NCBI RefSeq assembly: GCF_016526145.1
Contig: NZ_JADDUE010000001.1
Location: forward strand, 806,001 to 870,000
Origin: Saccharopolyspora galaxeae
GTDB taxonomy: Bacteria; Actinomycetota; Actinomycetes; Mycobacteriales; Pseudonocardiaceae
Length of the DNA stretch: 64,000 nt
Direction: 5' to 3'
The number at the start of each line of letters is the position of its first letter. The first letter of the stretch is position 1. Of the stretch, positions 32,953 to 41,869 are shown one piece after another. The notes beneath the pieces were generated by a model. That model was not told the origin of the DNA, searched no databases, and saw only the letters and a program-made list of their open reading frames with translations. The position numbers and the translations under genes are program-made.

Positions 32953-33366
32953 ATGGTCGGTTGGAAGAAGGCGCTCGCGCTGCTGGTGGCGGCGTTCGGG
33001 ATTGCAGCGGTGGGCGTGTACGCGCAGGAAATACTCCCGGACGTCGTGCCGGACGCGGTCCTGTTCTGGACGTACGTGGTGGGAATGACCGCGATCCCCG
33101 GTGTGGTCACCTATTTGCGCACTCGGCCGGATTTCGGCGATCGGGGCGTGGCGCTGGCGACCGCGGTGAGCGTCGTGGCAGGGGGTGCGGCCGCGGTTTG
33201 CACCTTCGTTTTCGGGCTGTTCGCCTTCCTCGTCGTCGCAGCGCTGCACTTGGTGCTGCGACGGTTCCTCCGGGCCGTTCCGGCCCTCGCCGTGTCGGCG
33301 GTCGTCCTGGCCGCGGGACTCGGATACGCGACGCTGGTCACGACGGAATTCCTGAACCGGATGTGA
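32953..33366 (+). CDS. Small membrane protein of unknown function
   Basis: 137 residues with four hydrophobic helices: ALALLVAAFGIAAVGVYA, AVLFWTYVVGMTAIPGVV, VALATAVSVVAGGAAAVCTFVFGLFAFLVVAALHLVL and AVSAVVLAAGLGYATLV. No conserved motif is recognised. It is followed by a long hairpin terminator shared with the convergent DUF397 gene. The start region has no strong ribosome-binding site. Confidence 0.65.
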   Translation: MVGWKKALALLVAAFGIAAVGVYAQEILPDVVPDAVLFWTYVVGMTAIPGVVTYLRTRPDFGDRGVALATAVSVVAGGAAAVCTFVFGLFAFLVVAALHLVLRRFLRAVPALAVSAVVLAAGLGYATLVTTEFLNRM

Positions 33367-33370
33367 TGAA

Positions 33371-33413
33371 CGACGACGAGCCCGGCGCGTCCTGCCGCCG
33401 GGCTCGTCGTCGA
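33371..33413. terminator. Bidirectional hairpin terminator
   Basis: CGACGACGAGCCCGGCG pairs perfectly with CGCCGGGCTCGTCGTCG, nine-base loop, between convergent genes. Confidence 0.85.
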
Positions 33414-33421
33414 GTGATCCT

Positions 33422-33616
33422 TCAGGCGTCGTAGCGTCCGGTTTTGACGGCGCTGAGGAAGGCGGTCCACTGGGCGGGCGTGGTGGTGAAGTAGCCGGCG
33501 GAACGGTTCTTGGTGTCGCGGACTGCGGTGCCGTCGGCCGTTCGGCCGACCTCCACGCAACTCGTCTGCTTGCCCGACCTGCTCGACTTGTGCCACCCGT
33601 AGGGGGTTGTGCTCAT
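33422..33616 (-). CDS. DUF397 domain protein
   Basis: 64 residues, the classic single DUF397 domain: WHKSSRSGKQTSCVEVGRT, VRDTKNRS, and a C-terminal WTAFLSAVKTGRYD. These small proteins are always found next to an XRE/DUF5753 regulator in actinomycetes and act with it, often as an antagonist or toxin-antitoxin-like partner (WhiJ-type systems). It overlaps the upstream regulator's stop by four bases, so it is translated with it. Confidence 0.93.
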   Translation of the reverse strand: MSTTPYGWHKSSRSGKQTSCVEVGRTADGTAVRDTKNRSAGYFTTTPAQWTAFLSAVKTGRYDA

Positions 33617-34479
33617 GCTGTCTTCTCCAATTCGCTGATTCGCCGGTTGATGACCTTCGCGGAATCTTCGGCGGTCATCGCCGACTTCGAGATGCTTTCG
33701 ATCGCATCCCGGTAGACCTGCACATCAGCGGACTCGTAGAGGAACGCCGAGGCGCTCAAGTGCTCCAAGTGGACGATCGGCGCCGCCTTGGGAAACTCGA
33801 AGTAGATGAACATCCCGATGAGCGCGTCGTGCCACGTCGTCAGGTCATGCGGAATGATCTGGACAGTGACGTTCGGGCGCTCAGCCATCGCGGTGATGTG
33901 GTGCAGCTGATCGAGCATCACCCCGACACCTCCAACGGACCTCTGCAAGACCGTCTCATCAATAATCGCACGGAAGTTCGGTGCATCGGAACGTCGCGTG
34001 AGAACGTCTCGCCTTCCGAGCCGCATCGCGACCCGTGCTTCCACCTCGTGCGGCGGCATCTCCGTCATGACCGCGCGGGCGTAGCCGGAACTCTGCAAGA
34101 GTCCTGGGATCGCCAGCGGCGCGACATCGGTGATCCCCGAAGCGGTCCGCTCGAACTCCATCAGGTCCGTCAGCTCGTGGGCGATGCCGAGGGTTCCGGC
34201 CGAGCCGGGTTTGAGCCAGTTGCCGTCGCTGCCCTGCTCGCGGGCGAGCTCGGTGAGGCGGTCGCGGTCGGCCTCCGGGGCGCCGAGCACGGTGAGGATC
34301 GCGGCCACCTCCTCCGGCGCGGGGCGTCGTTCGCCTAATTCGTTCCTGGCGTAGCGCGAATGATGACCGCCGAGGTGCTGCGACAAGTCGCGGACTGTCA
34401 TTTGCGCGTTTTTGCGGAATTCGCGCAGCTCGGCGCCGAGGGCGCGATTGCGGGGTGATCCAGCCTGGTCGCGGTTCAT
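33613..34479 (-). CDS. XRE-family HTH regulator with DUF5753 domain (WhiJ-like)
   Basis: 288 residues. An N-terminal XRE helix-turn-helix (LGAELREFRKNAQMTVRDLS, SRYARNELGERRPAPEEV) is followed by a DUF5753 domain: IPGLLQSSGYARAVMT, FRAIIDETVLQRSVGG, VTVQIIPHD, and IVHLEHLSASAFLYES. This pairing with a downstream DUF397 gene is the WhiJ-type regulatory unit that affects development and antibiotic production in streptomycetes. ATG 34479 lies directly before the HTH; upstream codons are unlikely to be coding. Confidence 0.92.
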   Translation of the reverse strand: MNRDQAGSPRNRALGAELREFRKNAQMTVRDLSQHLGGHHSRYARNELGERRPAPEEVAAILTVLGAPEADRDRLTELAREQGSDGNWLKPGSAGTLGIAHELTDLMEFERTASGITDVAPLAIPGLLQSSGYARAVMTEMPPHEVEARVAMRLGRRDVLTRRSDAPNFRAIIDETVLQRSVGGVGVMLDQLHHITAMAERPNVTVQIIPHDLTTWHDALIGMFIYFEFPKAAPIVHLEHLSASAFLYESADVQVYRDAIESISKSAMTAEDSAKVINRRISELEKTA

Positions 34480-34618
34480 GCGACGGAATGGTAATCCCCG
34501 GCTGACCTGCGAAGACAACTCACCTGATCGGGTCATTCCCAGCTTGTCGCCGGTCCCATTAAATTCACCGCGACATCTCACCGAGGGTGCGAACGTCGGC
34601 GAACAAGAGAGGTGCGGA

Positions 34619-34744
34619 ATGTCCTGCTGGCCGAATCCATCAGCGCGATCCGAATTCGCAGTTTCCGCTAAGCGACTGCCGAGTGCCGCGCGTCCGGAGC
34701 CGTGCAGAGCCCGGCCGCGGCGGATGGCGGTGGTTCAGCTATGA
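34619..34744 (+). CDS. Possible 41-residue leader ORF
   Basis: ATG 34619 follows AGAGAGGTG at a good distance, and the stop TGA at 34742 overlaps the next gene's ATG at 34741. The peptide (MSCWPNPSARSEF...) is basic with no known motif. The spacing supports translational coupling, but the composition is uninformative. Confidence 0.35.
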   Translation: MSCWPNPSARSEFAVSAKRLPSAARPEPCRARPRRMAVVQL

Positions 34745-35001
34745 ACGCCCCGGACTACCCGGTGCGCGTGCGCTACCGCTCGGGCGTGGTCGGCGAGGCC
34801 AAGCGGGTGGTGCACATCGCGATGTCGTTGCCCGGCGGGGACTTCCTCGGCTTGTGCGAGTTGCGGCTGGCGGGTGCGGACACCGAGTTGATCTCGGACT
34901 TGCTGGGGATGCCGTGCATGGTGTGCACCCGGCTGCTGGCGATGCGCTCGCGGGTGCGGGACTCCGCCGGGTTCGCCGGGCCGCGGGAGGTCGGCGGGTG
35001 A
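34741..35001 (+). CDS. Small hypothetical protein with CxxC
   Basis: 86 residues. A beta-rich first half (YPVRVRYRSGVVGEAKRVVHIAMS, GDFLGLCELRL) precedes MPCMVCTRLLAMR, a CxxC that could bind zinc with Cys 40 or a partner. It overlaps the next gene by four bases (GTGA). The two appear to be a co-translated pair of unknown function, frequently seen near XRE/DUF397 units in actinomycetes. Confidence 0.65.
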   Translation: MNAPDYPVRVRYRSGVVGEAKRVVHIAMSLPGGDFLGLCELRLAGADTELISDLLGMPCMVCTRLLAMRSRVRDSAGFAGPREVGG

Positions 35002-35417
35002 CCGCGTGGATGACCTCGGAGTGGTGCTCGACGTGGCACGTGGTCGACCGGGGCGCGTGCGGGCGGATCGTGGTCGCCACCTGCGGGCATCCGCTGACCG
35101 GCCGGTTGTCGCGCGTCCTGCGCGGACCGTTGCCCGCGGACTCGCGGCAGGTGTGCCAGGCGTGCGTGGCGCTGGTCGGTGCCCGCGCGGCGGACAGCAC
35201 GCAGGCCGCGGTGTTCGCGACCGCCCTCGGCGCACTGACCGACCGCCGCTCGCTCACCCCGCCTTCCTCCGAGAGTGAACGGACCGTTCGTCCAATCTAT
35301 TCGGACCAACAGTCCGTTCACTCGGAGACGGTTTTGAGCGAACGGACCGTTTGCCCAATCTATTCGGACGAACAGTCCGTTCACTCGGAGGCTGTGCTCG
35401 TCGCAGCTCTCAGTTGA
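34998..35417 (+). CDS. Small Cys/His-rich hypothetical protein with palindrome-encoded tail
   Basis: 139 residues from a GTG overlapping the previous stop. The first 85 residues have CSTWHVVDRGACG, CGHPLTGR and CQACVAL, a likely zinc-binding pattern. The last 50 residues are encoded by two tandem copies of the 51-bp palindromic element and read as two similar SERTV(R/C)PIYSD(Q/E)QSVHSE blocks. The original gene probably ended near 35270 and gained this tail by insertion of the elements. Confidence 0.6.
   Translation: MTAWMTSEWCSTWHVVDRGACGRIVVATCGHPLTGRLSRVLRGPLPADSRQVCQACVALVGARAADSTQAAVFATALGALTDRRSLTPPSSESERTVRPIYSDQQSVHSETVLSERTVCPIYSDEQSVHSEAVLVAALS
35273..35323. repeat. 51-bp palindromic element, copy 2
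   Basis: Same element as at 19889-19939 in reverse orientation; arms GAGTGAACGGACCGTT and AACAGTCCGTTCACTC around TCCAATCTATTCGG. Confidence 0.9.
35336..35386. repeat. 51-bp palindromic element, copy 3
   Basis: Twelve bases after copy 2 and in the same orientation. Its reverse complement differs from copy 1 at only about three positions, all in one arm. Confidence 0.9.
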
Positions 35418-35760
35418 GGAACCGGGTCCGCCGCTGCGCCCCCAGCGGCGGTGGACCGCGCCCCGCCGGTGTCGCTCGCGCCCCCGTAGGCGAGCGCCCC
35501 GGCGGGGCAACGGAAACCGGCGCCCGACTCCCTCCCTGCGGGTGCCGGCGGGCCGGGCAACGGACTCCCGAACTCCCCACCGTTGCCCGGCCTCCCCGAA
35601 ACCGGCCGCGCGGTGTCCCCGTACCGCGCGGCCGTACCGGAAAGCCCGGCCGTACCGGAAAGCACAGCCGCGCCGAAACCCGGGCCGCGAACCCCGGCTG
35701 CGAACCCCGGCTGCGAACTCCGGCCAGCACGCACCGCCGGAAAGCACCGCCGGACCGGCC
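35418..35760. other. Intergenic region with short degenerate repeats
   Basis: About 340 bp with repeats of CCGTACCGGAAAGC and of CGAACCCCGGCTG (three tandem units near 35685-35720). No supported gene. Confidence 0.55.
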
Positions 35761-38577
35761 CTACGAGCCGGATTTCGCGGGCAACCTGCCCTCCAGCGAC
35801 GCCGCCGCCAGCTCCACCCGCGACCGGCAGCCGGTGCGGGCGAACAGCTTGGTCAGATGGCTCTCCACCGTCTTCTCGCTGACCTGCACGGCCATCGCGA
35901 TCTGCCGGTTGGTGCAGCCGTCGCTGACCAGGTCGATGATGCGGATCTCGGTGCTGGAGAACGGTTCCCGCCTGCTGCGCGAGCGCGGCGGAGCGACCCC
36001 GCGCGCCCGCATCAGCTCCTGCGAAGTGGTGCGGGCGACGTGCCAGCCGAGCTGCTTGGCCAGCGCGTAGGCCTCGTGCAACCAGTCCGCCGGATCGTCG
36101 GTCAGATCCGCCAGCAGCAAGAACAACCCGCCGCGCGCGGGCAGATCGCCGCGTCGCCGAGCCAGCGCGAGCGCCTGCTCGGCGTGCTCGGGGCTGCGGT
36201 AGGTGCGGGCTTGCGCGGTCAGCAGCTGCTCGCGGCTGCTCGCCGAGCACAACTGCGCGTCCAACTCGGCGAGTTCGGCCAGCGCGCGTTCGGCGAACTC
36301 GGTCCGGCCCTCCCGGTGCGCCAGCTCGACCAGCCGTCCCAGCAGCCGCTCCAGCCCGGCCGGCGAACCGCGGTCGCGGTATTGCAGGTAGTCCTGCCAG
36401 CCCTCGTCGAGCGCTTCGCCGGTCGCGCCTTCCTGGTAGCGCACGCCGAGCCGCACCCACGCCGAGACGTGACCGCCGTCCATCACCCGCGGCGAGCGGT
36501 GCAGCCACTCGCTCGCCCGCCGCAGCTCGCCGCGCGCCGAGCAGATCTCGGCGGCCACGGCCCTGGCGAGGTAGCGGGCAGGCGCGCTGCGCTGCGCGGG
36601 CAGCTCCGTCTCCATCCGCCTGGCCAGCGACAACGCGGTGTCCCACGCGCCGCCGAGGTAGGCGCGCAGCACCTCCTGGTAGCGCAGCACGCTGCCGCGG
36701 CTCGGGCGTCCGTAGTCGTCGCCGAGGATGAGTTCCAACGCGGTCGCGTAGTCGGTCATCGCACCCGCCTCGCGCAACCGCTCCGGATCCGCGACGGCCG
36801 GAACCGGAGTCGAACAACGCCGCTGCCACAGCGACCAGGCGTGCTGGAAATCCTCGTGGTGGCCGCAGATCGCGTTCAGCAGCAGCAGCACCTCGCCGAG
36901 CTCGATGAACCCGCCGGGCTCGCCGACCTCGTCGGAATCCAGGTTGAACAGGGCGTTGAGCAGCGCGGCGGCCTCGTCCAGCCGACCGTCGAACAACGCC
37001 GAGGAGAACCGGCGGATCTCCGCGTCGAACCGGGAACCACCGCCGAACGCGGCGAACATGCCCGCGGGCTCCGGATGCGCGCGCTCGTCGTGCAGCAGCG
37101 CCGACAGCCAGCACATCCCGACCGTCACCAGCAGCGTCCGGCGTTCCCGCAGCGCCTCGCCGGTGCCGGAAGCGGCCGGGGCGAGCAGCCCGATGTCCTC
37201 GGTCAGCTCGCGGTACTGGCCCAGCGAAGTGCGCAGCCGCAGCAGCGTGCGCAGCAGATCCGGCCAGCGCTCGTCATCGGTGGCCAGCTGGCGCAGCGCC
37301 GCGTGGTACCAGGTGGCCGCCCACGACGGGGCGGTGTCGGGGACGCGGTCGGCTTCCTCGATGAGCACCTGCGCGCCGAGCGAGCTGTCGAAATCCGGGC
37401 CGGTGCGCACCAAGTGGTAGGCGAGCGTCGGCCGATCCACCGCACCACCCCGCTGCAACTGCGCCAGCATCCGCCGGGCCAGCGCCGCGTGCAGCGACCA
37501 CGCCCGCTCCGGACCGGCGCGGCGGCGCAGCGTCGCGGCCAGCGCGGGTACCGCGAACCGCACCTCGTCCTGGACGTCGACCACCAGCACACCGCGCGCG
37601 ACCAGCCGGTCCAGGTCCTGGCCGGACGGTTCCAGCCCGACAGCGGCGGCCGCGGTCAGCATCGGCAGGTCGTCCACCCGCACCCGATCTTGCAGCGCCA
37701 GCACGGAAGCCAGCCGTTCGGTGTCGTCGCCGTCCTCGACGACCGCTTGCACCAGGGCGTGCTGCTCCGGCAGCGCCACCGGCTCGGTCAGCGGGGACAG
37801 GCAGAAGTGCTCGTCCACCACGGTCAGCCGCCCGCGCTCGCGCAGATCGTGCAGCGTCGACAGCAGCGTGCCCGGATTGCCGAACAGCGGGCCGAGCGCG
37901 GTGCGCAGCGCCTCCACCACCGTCTGGTCCAGCTTCGCCCGGCCGTGCGCGGCGCACCAGCGGGTCAGCAGCGCGGTGACGTCCCGGTCGGCCAGCGGCC
38001 CGAGCTCCACTACCCGGTCGGCCAGCGAGATCAGCTGCCAGGTGCTGCTGGCGGCGAACGAGTGCGTGCGGGTGGAGAACACGATCGCGCAGCCGACCGC
38101 GCGCAGCCGCTGCACCAGCGGGCACAGGGCCACCGACAGCAGCGGGCCGCAGCGGTCCACGTCCTCGATGATGATCACGGTGTGGGCGCGGGCGGCGATG
38201 ACGCCGAGCGCGCGGGCCAGCTCGTGCACCATCGGCAGCAGCGCGCGCTGCGGCTGCTGGTCCAGCTCGCTGCGCCGCCGCGCGGCCGCGGCCACCGCGT
38301 CCAGCAGCTGCGGATCCCAGCCGCGCTCCAAGAACTGCCGCGCGCCGTCGAGCAGCGCGTCGATCGCGGCGCGGCCGTCGCCGTCCGCGGCATCGGCCAG
38401 CAGCACGTGGCCGCCGTGGCGCTGCGAGTTCGCCGCGGCCGCCTCCAGCAGCGCGGTCTTGCCTTCCCCCGGCTTGCCGTGCAGCGCCAGCAGCTCCCCC
38501 GAGCCGCGGCCGCAGGCAGCACTGATCTCGGCCCACTGCTCGTCCCGGCCGAACACCGGCCCGCTGTCCCGAGCCAT
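35761..38577 (-). CDS. Large LuxR-family regulator with N-terminal ATPase (type B, pair 2)
   Basis: 938 residues. Walker A is LHGKPGEGKTALLEAA and Walker B VIIIEDVDRCG. A long TPR-like helical region follows, and the C-terminal LuxR HTH is STEIRIIDLVSDGCTNRQIA, then VSEKTVESHLTKLFARTGCR. The short regulator at 18258 is its closest relative here. ATG 38577 is preceded by GAGAGAGGAAGA. It is divergent from the type A gene at 38814 across 236 bp that must contain both promoters. Position next to the secretion locus makes it a candidate regulator of that locus. Confidence 0.9.
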   Translation of the reverse strand: MARDSGPVFGRDEQWAEISAACGRGSGELLALHGKPGEGKTALLEAAAANSQRHGGHVLLADAADGDGRAAIDALLDGARQFLERGWDPQLLDAVAAAARRRSELDQQPQRALLPMVHELARALGVIAARAHTVIIIEDVDRCGPLLSVALCPLVQRLRAVGCAIVFSTRTHSFAASSTWQLISLADRVVELGPLADRDVTALLTRWCAAHGRAKLDQTVVEALRTALGPLFGNPGTLLSTLHDLRERGRLTVVDEHFCLSPLTEPVALPEQHALVQAVVEDGDDTERLASVLALQDRVRVDDLPMLTAAAAVGLEPSGQDLDRLVARGVLVVDVQDEVRFAVPALAATLRRRAGPERAWSLHAALARRMLAQLQRGGAVDRPTLAYHLVRTGPDFDSSLGAQVLIEEADRVPDTAPSWAATWYHAALRQLATDDERWPDLLRTLLRLRTSLGQYRELTEDIGLLAPAASGTGEALRERRTLLVTVGMCWLSALLHDERAHPEPAGMFAAFGGGSRFDAEIRRFSSALFDGRLDEAAALLNALFNLDSDEVGEPGGFIELGEVLLLLNAICGHHEDFQHAWSLWQRRCSTPVPAVADPERLREAGAMTDYATALELILGDDYGRPSRGSVLRYQEVLRAYLGGAWDTALSLARRMETELPAQRSAPARYLARAVAAEICSARGELRRASEWLHRSPRVMDGGHVSAWVRLGVRYQEGATGEALDEGWQDYLQYRDRGSPAGLERLLGRLVELAHREGRTEFAERALAELAELDAQLCSASSREQLLTAQARTYRSPEHAEQALALARRRGDLPARGGLFLLLADLTDDPADWLHEAYALAKQLGWHVARTTSQELMRARGVAPPRSRSRREPFSSTEIRIIDLVSDGCTNRQIAMAVQVSEKTVESHLTKLFARTGCRSRVELAAASLEGRLPAKSGS

Positions 38578-38813
38578 TCTTCCTCTCTCCAATCGACTGC
38601 TCGCGGCCGGGCGCACCCCACCGCAAGCCTCCCCCTCGCCCTTCCTATTGCCCGGCCGTGCGCGAGCGGTGGTCCGGTGATTGCGCGGACCTAGATCGAG
38701 GGACATCCCTCGGCTGGACCACAATGGGGCATTCGGCGCGGCCGGCGTCGACCGGCCCGCGTGCGGACATGGAGCCGTGGCGAGCTTTCCGGGCAACGGA
38801 CTCAGGAAGGAGT

Positions 38814-41675
38814 GTGGAGTGGTTCGCGCAGAACGTCGCTTTTCGGCCGAATCTCCCGCTGTGGCCGGTTCCGTCCCGGACGGCCCTGGGCAGTGCCGTG
38901 GCTGAGCGCACATCGGCCGAACAGGATCCGGTTGGCGCGCGGCTGGCCGGCCGCGACGACGTGCTCGCCGAAGTGCTCAGAACCGTGCAGGCCAAGGACG
39001 TTCCCGTGACGTTGCTGAGCGGTGCCGCCGGCTCCGGGCGCACGGCGGTGCTCGCGGAAGTGCGCGATCGCTGCACCGCCGCCGGTGCGCGAGTGCTGGA
39101 GATGCGGGCCACGGAGCCGGACCGCTCGACTCCGTACGGTGCGCTGTACCGGCTGTTGTCGGAAGTGGGCGAACTCGCTCCCGCGGCCGGGGAGGCGCGC
39201 GGATCGGTGCTCGCGCTGGTGGCCAAGCTCAGCGCCGCGCCGGACCCGGCCACCTCGCAGCCCATCGCGGCGCAGCTGGCCGGTGCGCTGCACGCGGCGA
39301 CCCGCAACATGCGGCCGCTGGTGGTGCTGGCCGACGACGCGCAGTGGCTCGACGATGCCACCGCCGCGCTGCTGGAGCCGCTGGTGCAGCGGATGAACGG
39401 CAATTCGTTCTCGATCGTGCTGTCCGCTCGGTCCGATGTGGACTCCGGTAGGGGAGTTGCGGCGCTGCGGCGGCTGCGCGCGGCCGGGCTGGTGCGCACG
39501 GTGACGCTGCGCCCGCTGACCAGGCTGCACAGCGCCCGGCTGATCGCCCGGACATTGCAGGCGAAACCGGACGCGGAAGTCGTCGACATGCTGCACGGCG
39601 CGGCCCGCGGACTGCCCGCGGCGCTGGAGGCGGGCATCGACGCCTACCGGCGCGCCGAGGCGCTGAGCATCGTGGACCGGCACGCCTACCTGGTCTCGCA
39701 CGAGGAACGTCCTGCGCTGGACGATCGGCATCCGCTGCTGGCTCCGGTGCGCGACGCAGGCGGGCAGTCCTGGGCGGTGGCGCGCGCGATGAGCCTGCTC
39801 GCGCCGCTGGGCGAACAGGCGCCGCGGCTGGCCGGAGCGGCCATCGGGCTCGACCCGGAAACCGTGCGGGACGCGCTGGAACGACTCCGCGAGCGTCGCG
39901 TGCTGATCCGCTCCGGACGGCGTTGGCGGTTCCGGGTGCCGATGGTCGGCGTTGCGCTGGAAGCCGGGCTCGGACCGTTCGAGCGCCGCAACCTCGCGGC
40001 CGCGGCGGTCACCGCGATCTGGGACGGCTCGGCGCAAGCAGAAGACCCTGCTTACTTGCCGGACCGGCTGATCGACGCGGGCGCGCTGGTCGATCCGCAG
40101 CGCGCGGGGCGGGAACTGCTCGAAACGGGCGGACAGCGCATCTTCCAGGACACCGCGAACGCCTCGCGCTGGCTGCAAGCGGCCGCGGACAAGCTCGGCG
40201 ATCCGGCCTCGCGCGCCATGGCGCTGATGGGAAACGCCGCCGCGTGCACCTCGCGCAGCCGCTTGAGCGAGACCGCTGAGAACGCCCGCGACCTGCTCAG
40301 CAGGCACGCCGCCGAGCTGGAACCGCAGATGCTGCAGATGTCGGTGCTGTCCTACCTGTCCGTGATCGCCAGCATCAGTGACCACACGGCGCTGCGGCGC
40401 ATCGCCGAGGCGGAGACACCGATGCCGGGCGGGCGGGCGCAGCAACTCGTGGCGCAGGCGTTCGCGCTGGGCTGGCAGGACCAATGGGTGGCGGGCCGCC
40501 GCCTGCTGGACGAGAACCGCGAACTGTGGGCCGGGGCGGAACCGGTGCTGGAAGACCACGTGAACACCTACCGCAGCGGCGTCGCGCTGATGCAGGGCGA
40601 CACCACCGAGCTGTTCCGGTTCATCGAGGACCCGGCGCTGTGGCGCGGCGGCGACCTGCCGACGCAACGGCTCGAAACGGTCCGCTACGAAGTCAACATG
40701 CTGCTCGCGCTGGGCGAGTTGCAGCAGGCGACGGAACTGATGCGGCGCCACGAGCTGCCGCCGTCGCAGCTTTCGGAGATCGGCCGGTTCATCGTCGAGC
40801 ACAGCCGCGGCGACTGGCTGCACGCGCTGGACATCGCCCGGCGCTACATGGCCGCTCCGGTGCACCGCGTCGAGTCCGTCGGCTGGGCGATGCTGCACAT
40901 GGGCGCGGCGCAGGTGCACACCGAAGGCGGGATGCTCGCCCGCGCACGGCACATGACCCAGCGGGCCGGGGACGGATCGTTCGCGTACCTGTTCCGGTTC
41001 GCCGAAGCGCAGGTCTCGCGCGCCCTCGGCGAGCACGAGGACGCCGATGCCCTGCTGCGCGAAGCCGTGCGCATCTCCGAGGAGACCGGATTCGCAGTCG
41101 GCACCGAACTGCTGTGGGCCGAGGTCGCGCTGCGCGCCGAGCTGCGCGAAGACCACGTCGAGGCGCAGGAAGCGTTGGCACGGCTGGAAAAAATGGCGGC
41201 ACGACTCGGCACCGGCCGCGCCGAGCTGGCACTGCGGCTGACCGAGGCGCGGATGCACGGCGACCTGGCGGCCGCGGACGCTGCGGTGGCGCTGGCCCGC
41301 GAGCGCGGGCAGCGCTATGAACAGATCATCACCTTCAGCGGTGTCGCCAAAGCCGGGTTCCACACCGCGAAGCTGCTGCCGGAAGCCTACGAACTGGCGG
41401 GTGAACTGGGCTCGCTGCTGCAACGTTCGCGGCTGCGGCGGGCGATGCGCGAGCACGGCGTCCCGGTGCCCGACCGCACCACCGCGACCCGCGAGAACGA
41501 GCGGCTGCTGGCGGTGCTGGTGACCGAGGGCCTGACCAACCGGCAACTGGCCACTGTGCTCGGTGCCACGGAGAAGAGCGTGGAAGGGCGGCTCACCCGG
41601 ATGTTCGCCCGCATCGGCTACCGGTCCAGAGTGGAACTGGCCGCGGCGATGGTCACCGGCGAGTACCCGGGCTGA
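38814..41675 (+). CDS. Large LuxR-family regulator with N-terminal ATPase (type A, pair 2)
   Basis: About 953 residues from GTG 38814, which follows AGGAAGG; ATG 38769 is an alternative. Walker A is LLSGAAGSGRTAVLAEV and Walker B PLVVLADDAQWLDDAT. The helical middle resembles that of the protein at 15370-18141 (shared FRVP.(V/L)G strand and GLGPFERR(N/R)). The HTH is VTEGLTNRQLATVLGATEKS, then EGRLTRMFARIGYRSR. It is the gene nearest the secretion cluster on the same strand, ending 194 bp before the ART-domain gene, and may activate it. Confidence 0.9.
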   Translation: MEWFAQNVAFRPNLPLWPVPSRTALGSAVAERTSAEQDPVGARLAGRDDVLAEVLRTVQAKDVPVTLLSGAAGSGRTAVLAEVRDRCTAAGARVLEMRATEPDRSTPYGALYRLLSEVGELAPAAGEARGSVLALVAKLSAAPDPATSQPIAAQLAGALHAATRNMRPLVVLADDAQWLDDATAALLEPLVQRMNGNSFSIVLSARSDVDSGRGVAALRRLRAAGLVRTVTLRPLTRLHSARLIARTLQAKPDAEVVDMLHGAARGLPAALEAGIDAYRRAEALSIVDRHAYLVSHEERPALDDRHPLLAPVRDAGGQSWAVARAMSLLAPLGEQAPRLAGAAIGLDPETVRDALERLRERRVLIRSGRRWRFRVPMVGVALEAGLGPFERRNLAAAAVTAIWDGSAQAEDPAYLPDRLIDAGALVDPQRAGRELLETGGQRIFQDTANASRWLQAAADKLGDPASRAMALMGNAAACTSRSRLSETAENARDLLSRHAAELEPQMLQMSVLSYLSVIASISDHTALRRIAEAETPMPGGRAQQLVAQAFALGWQDQWVAGRRLLDENRELWAGAEPVLEDHVNTYRSGVALMQGDTTELFRFIEDPALWRGGDLPTQRLETVRYEVNMLLALGELQQATELMRRHELPPSQLSEIGRFIVEHSRGDWLHALDIARRYMAAPVHRVESVGWAMLHMGAAQVHTEGGMLARARHMTQRAGDGSFAYLFRFAEAQVSRALGEHEDADALLREAVRISEETGFAVGTELLWAEVALRAELREDHVEAQEALARLEKMAARLGTGRAELALRLTEARMHGDLAAADAAVALARERGQRYEQIITFSGVAKAGFHTAKLLPEAYELAGELGSLLQRSRLRRAMREHGVPVPDRTTATRENERLLAVLVTEGLTNRQLATVLGATEKSVEGRLTRMFARIGYRSRVELAAAMVTGEYPG

Positions 41676-41869
41676 GCCGGGCATGGCAAGATCAGCCGCA
41701 GCGGGCCTCCGGGATGAACCCGCGCTTCACCGCGGGAAGTGAGGGATACCCCGCCAGCAGCCTGTCCCCGCCCGATGCTGCGCGTGGACCGTTGGCGCAA
41801 CGGTGATACTCCGGCGGTCGGACCCGTAGAAGCGTCACTTCGAGCCACTTGTGCTCGATGGGAGTGGAG

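Noticed and set aside
38578-38913. N-terminal extension of the type B regulator to an upstream ATG at 38913
   Set aside because: ATG 38577 has a strong ribosome-binding site and the protein-like sequence begins there; the extension would run through the divergent promoter region and into the type A gene.
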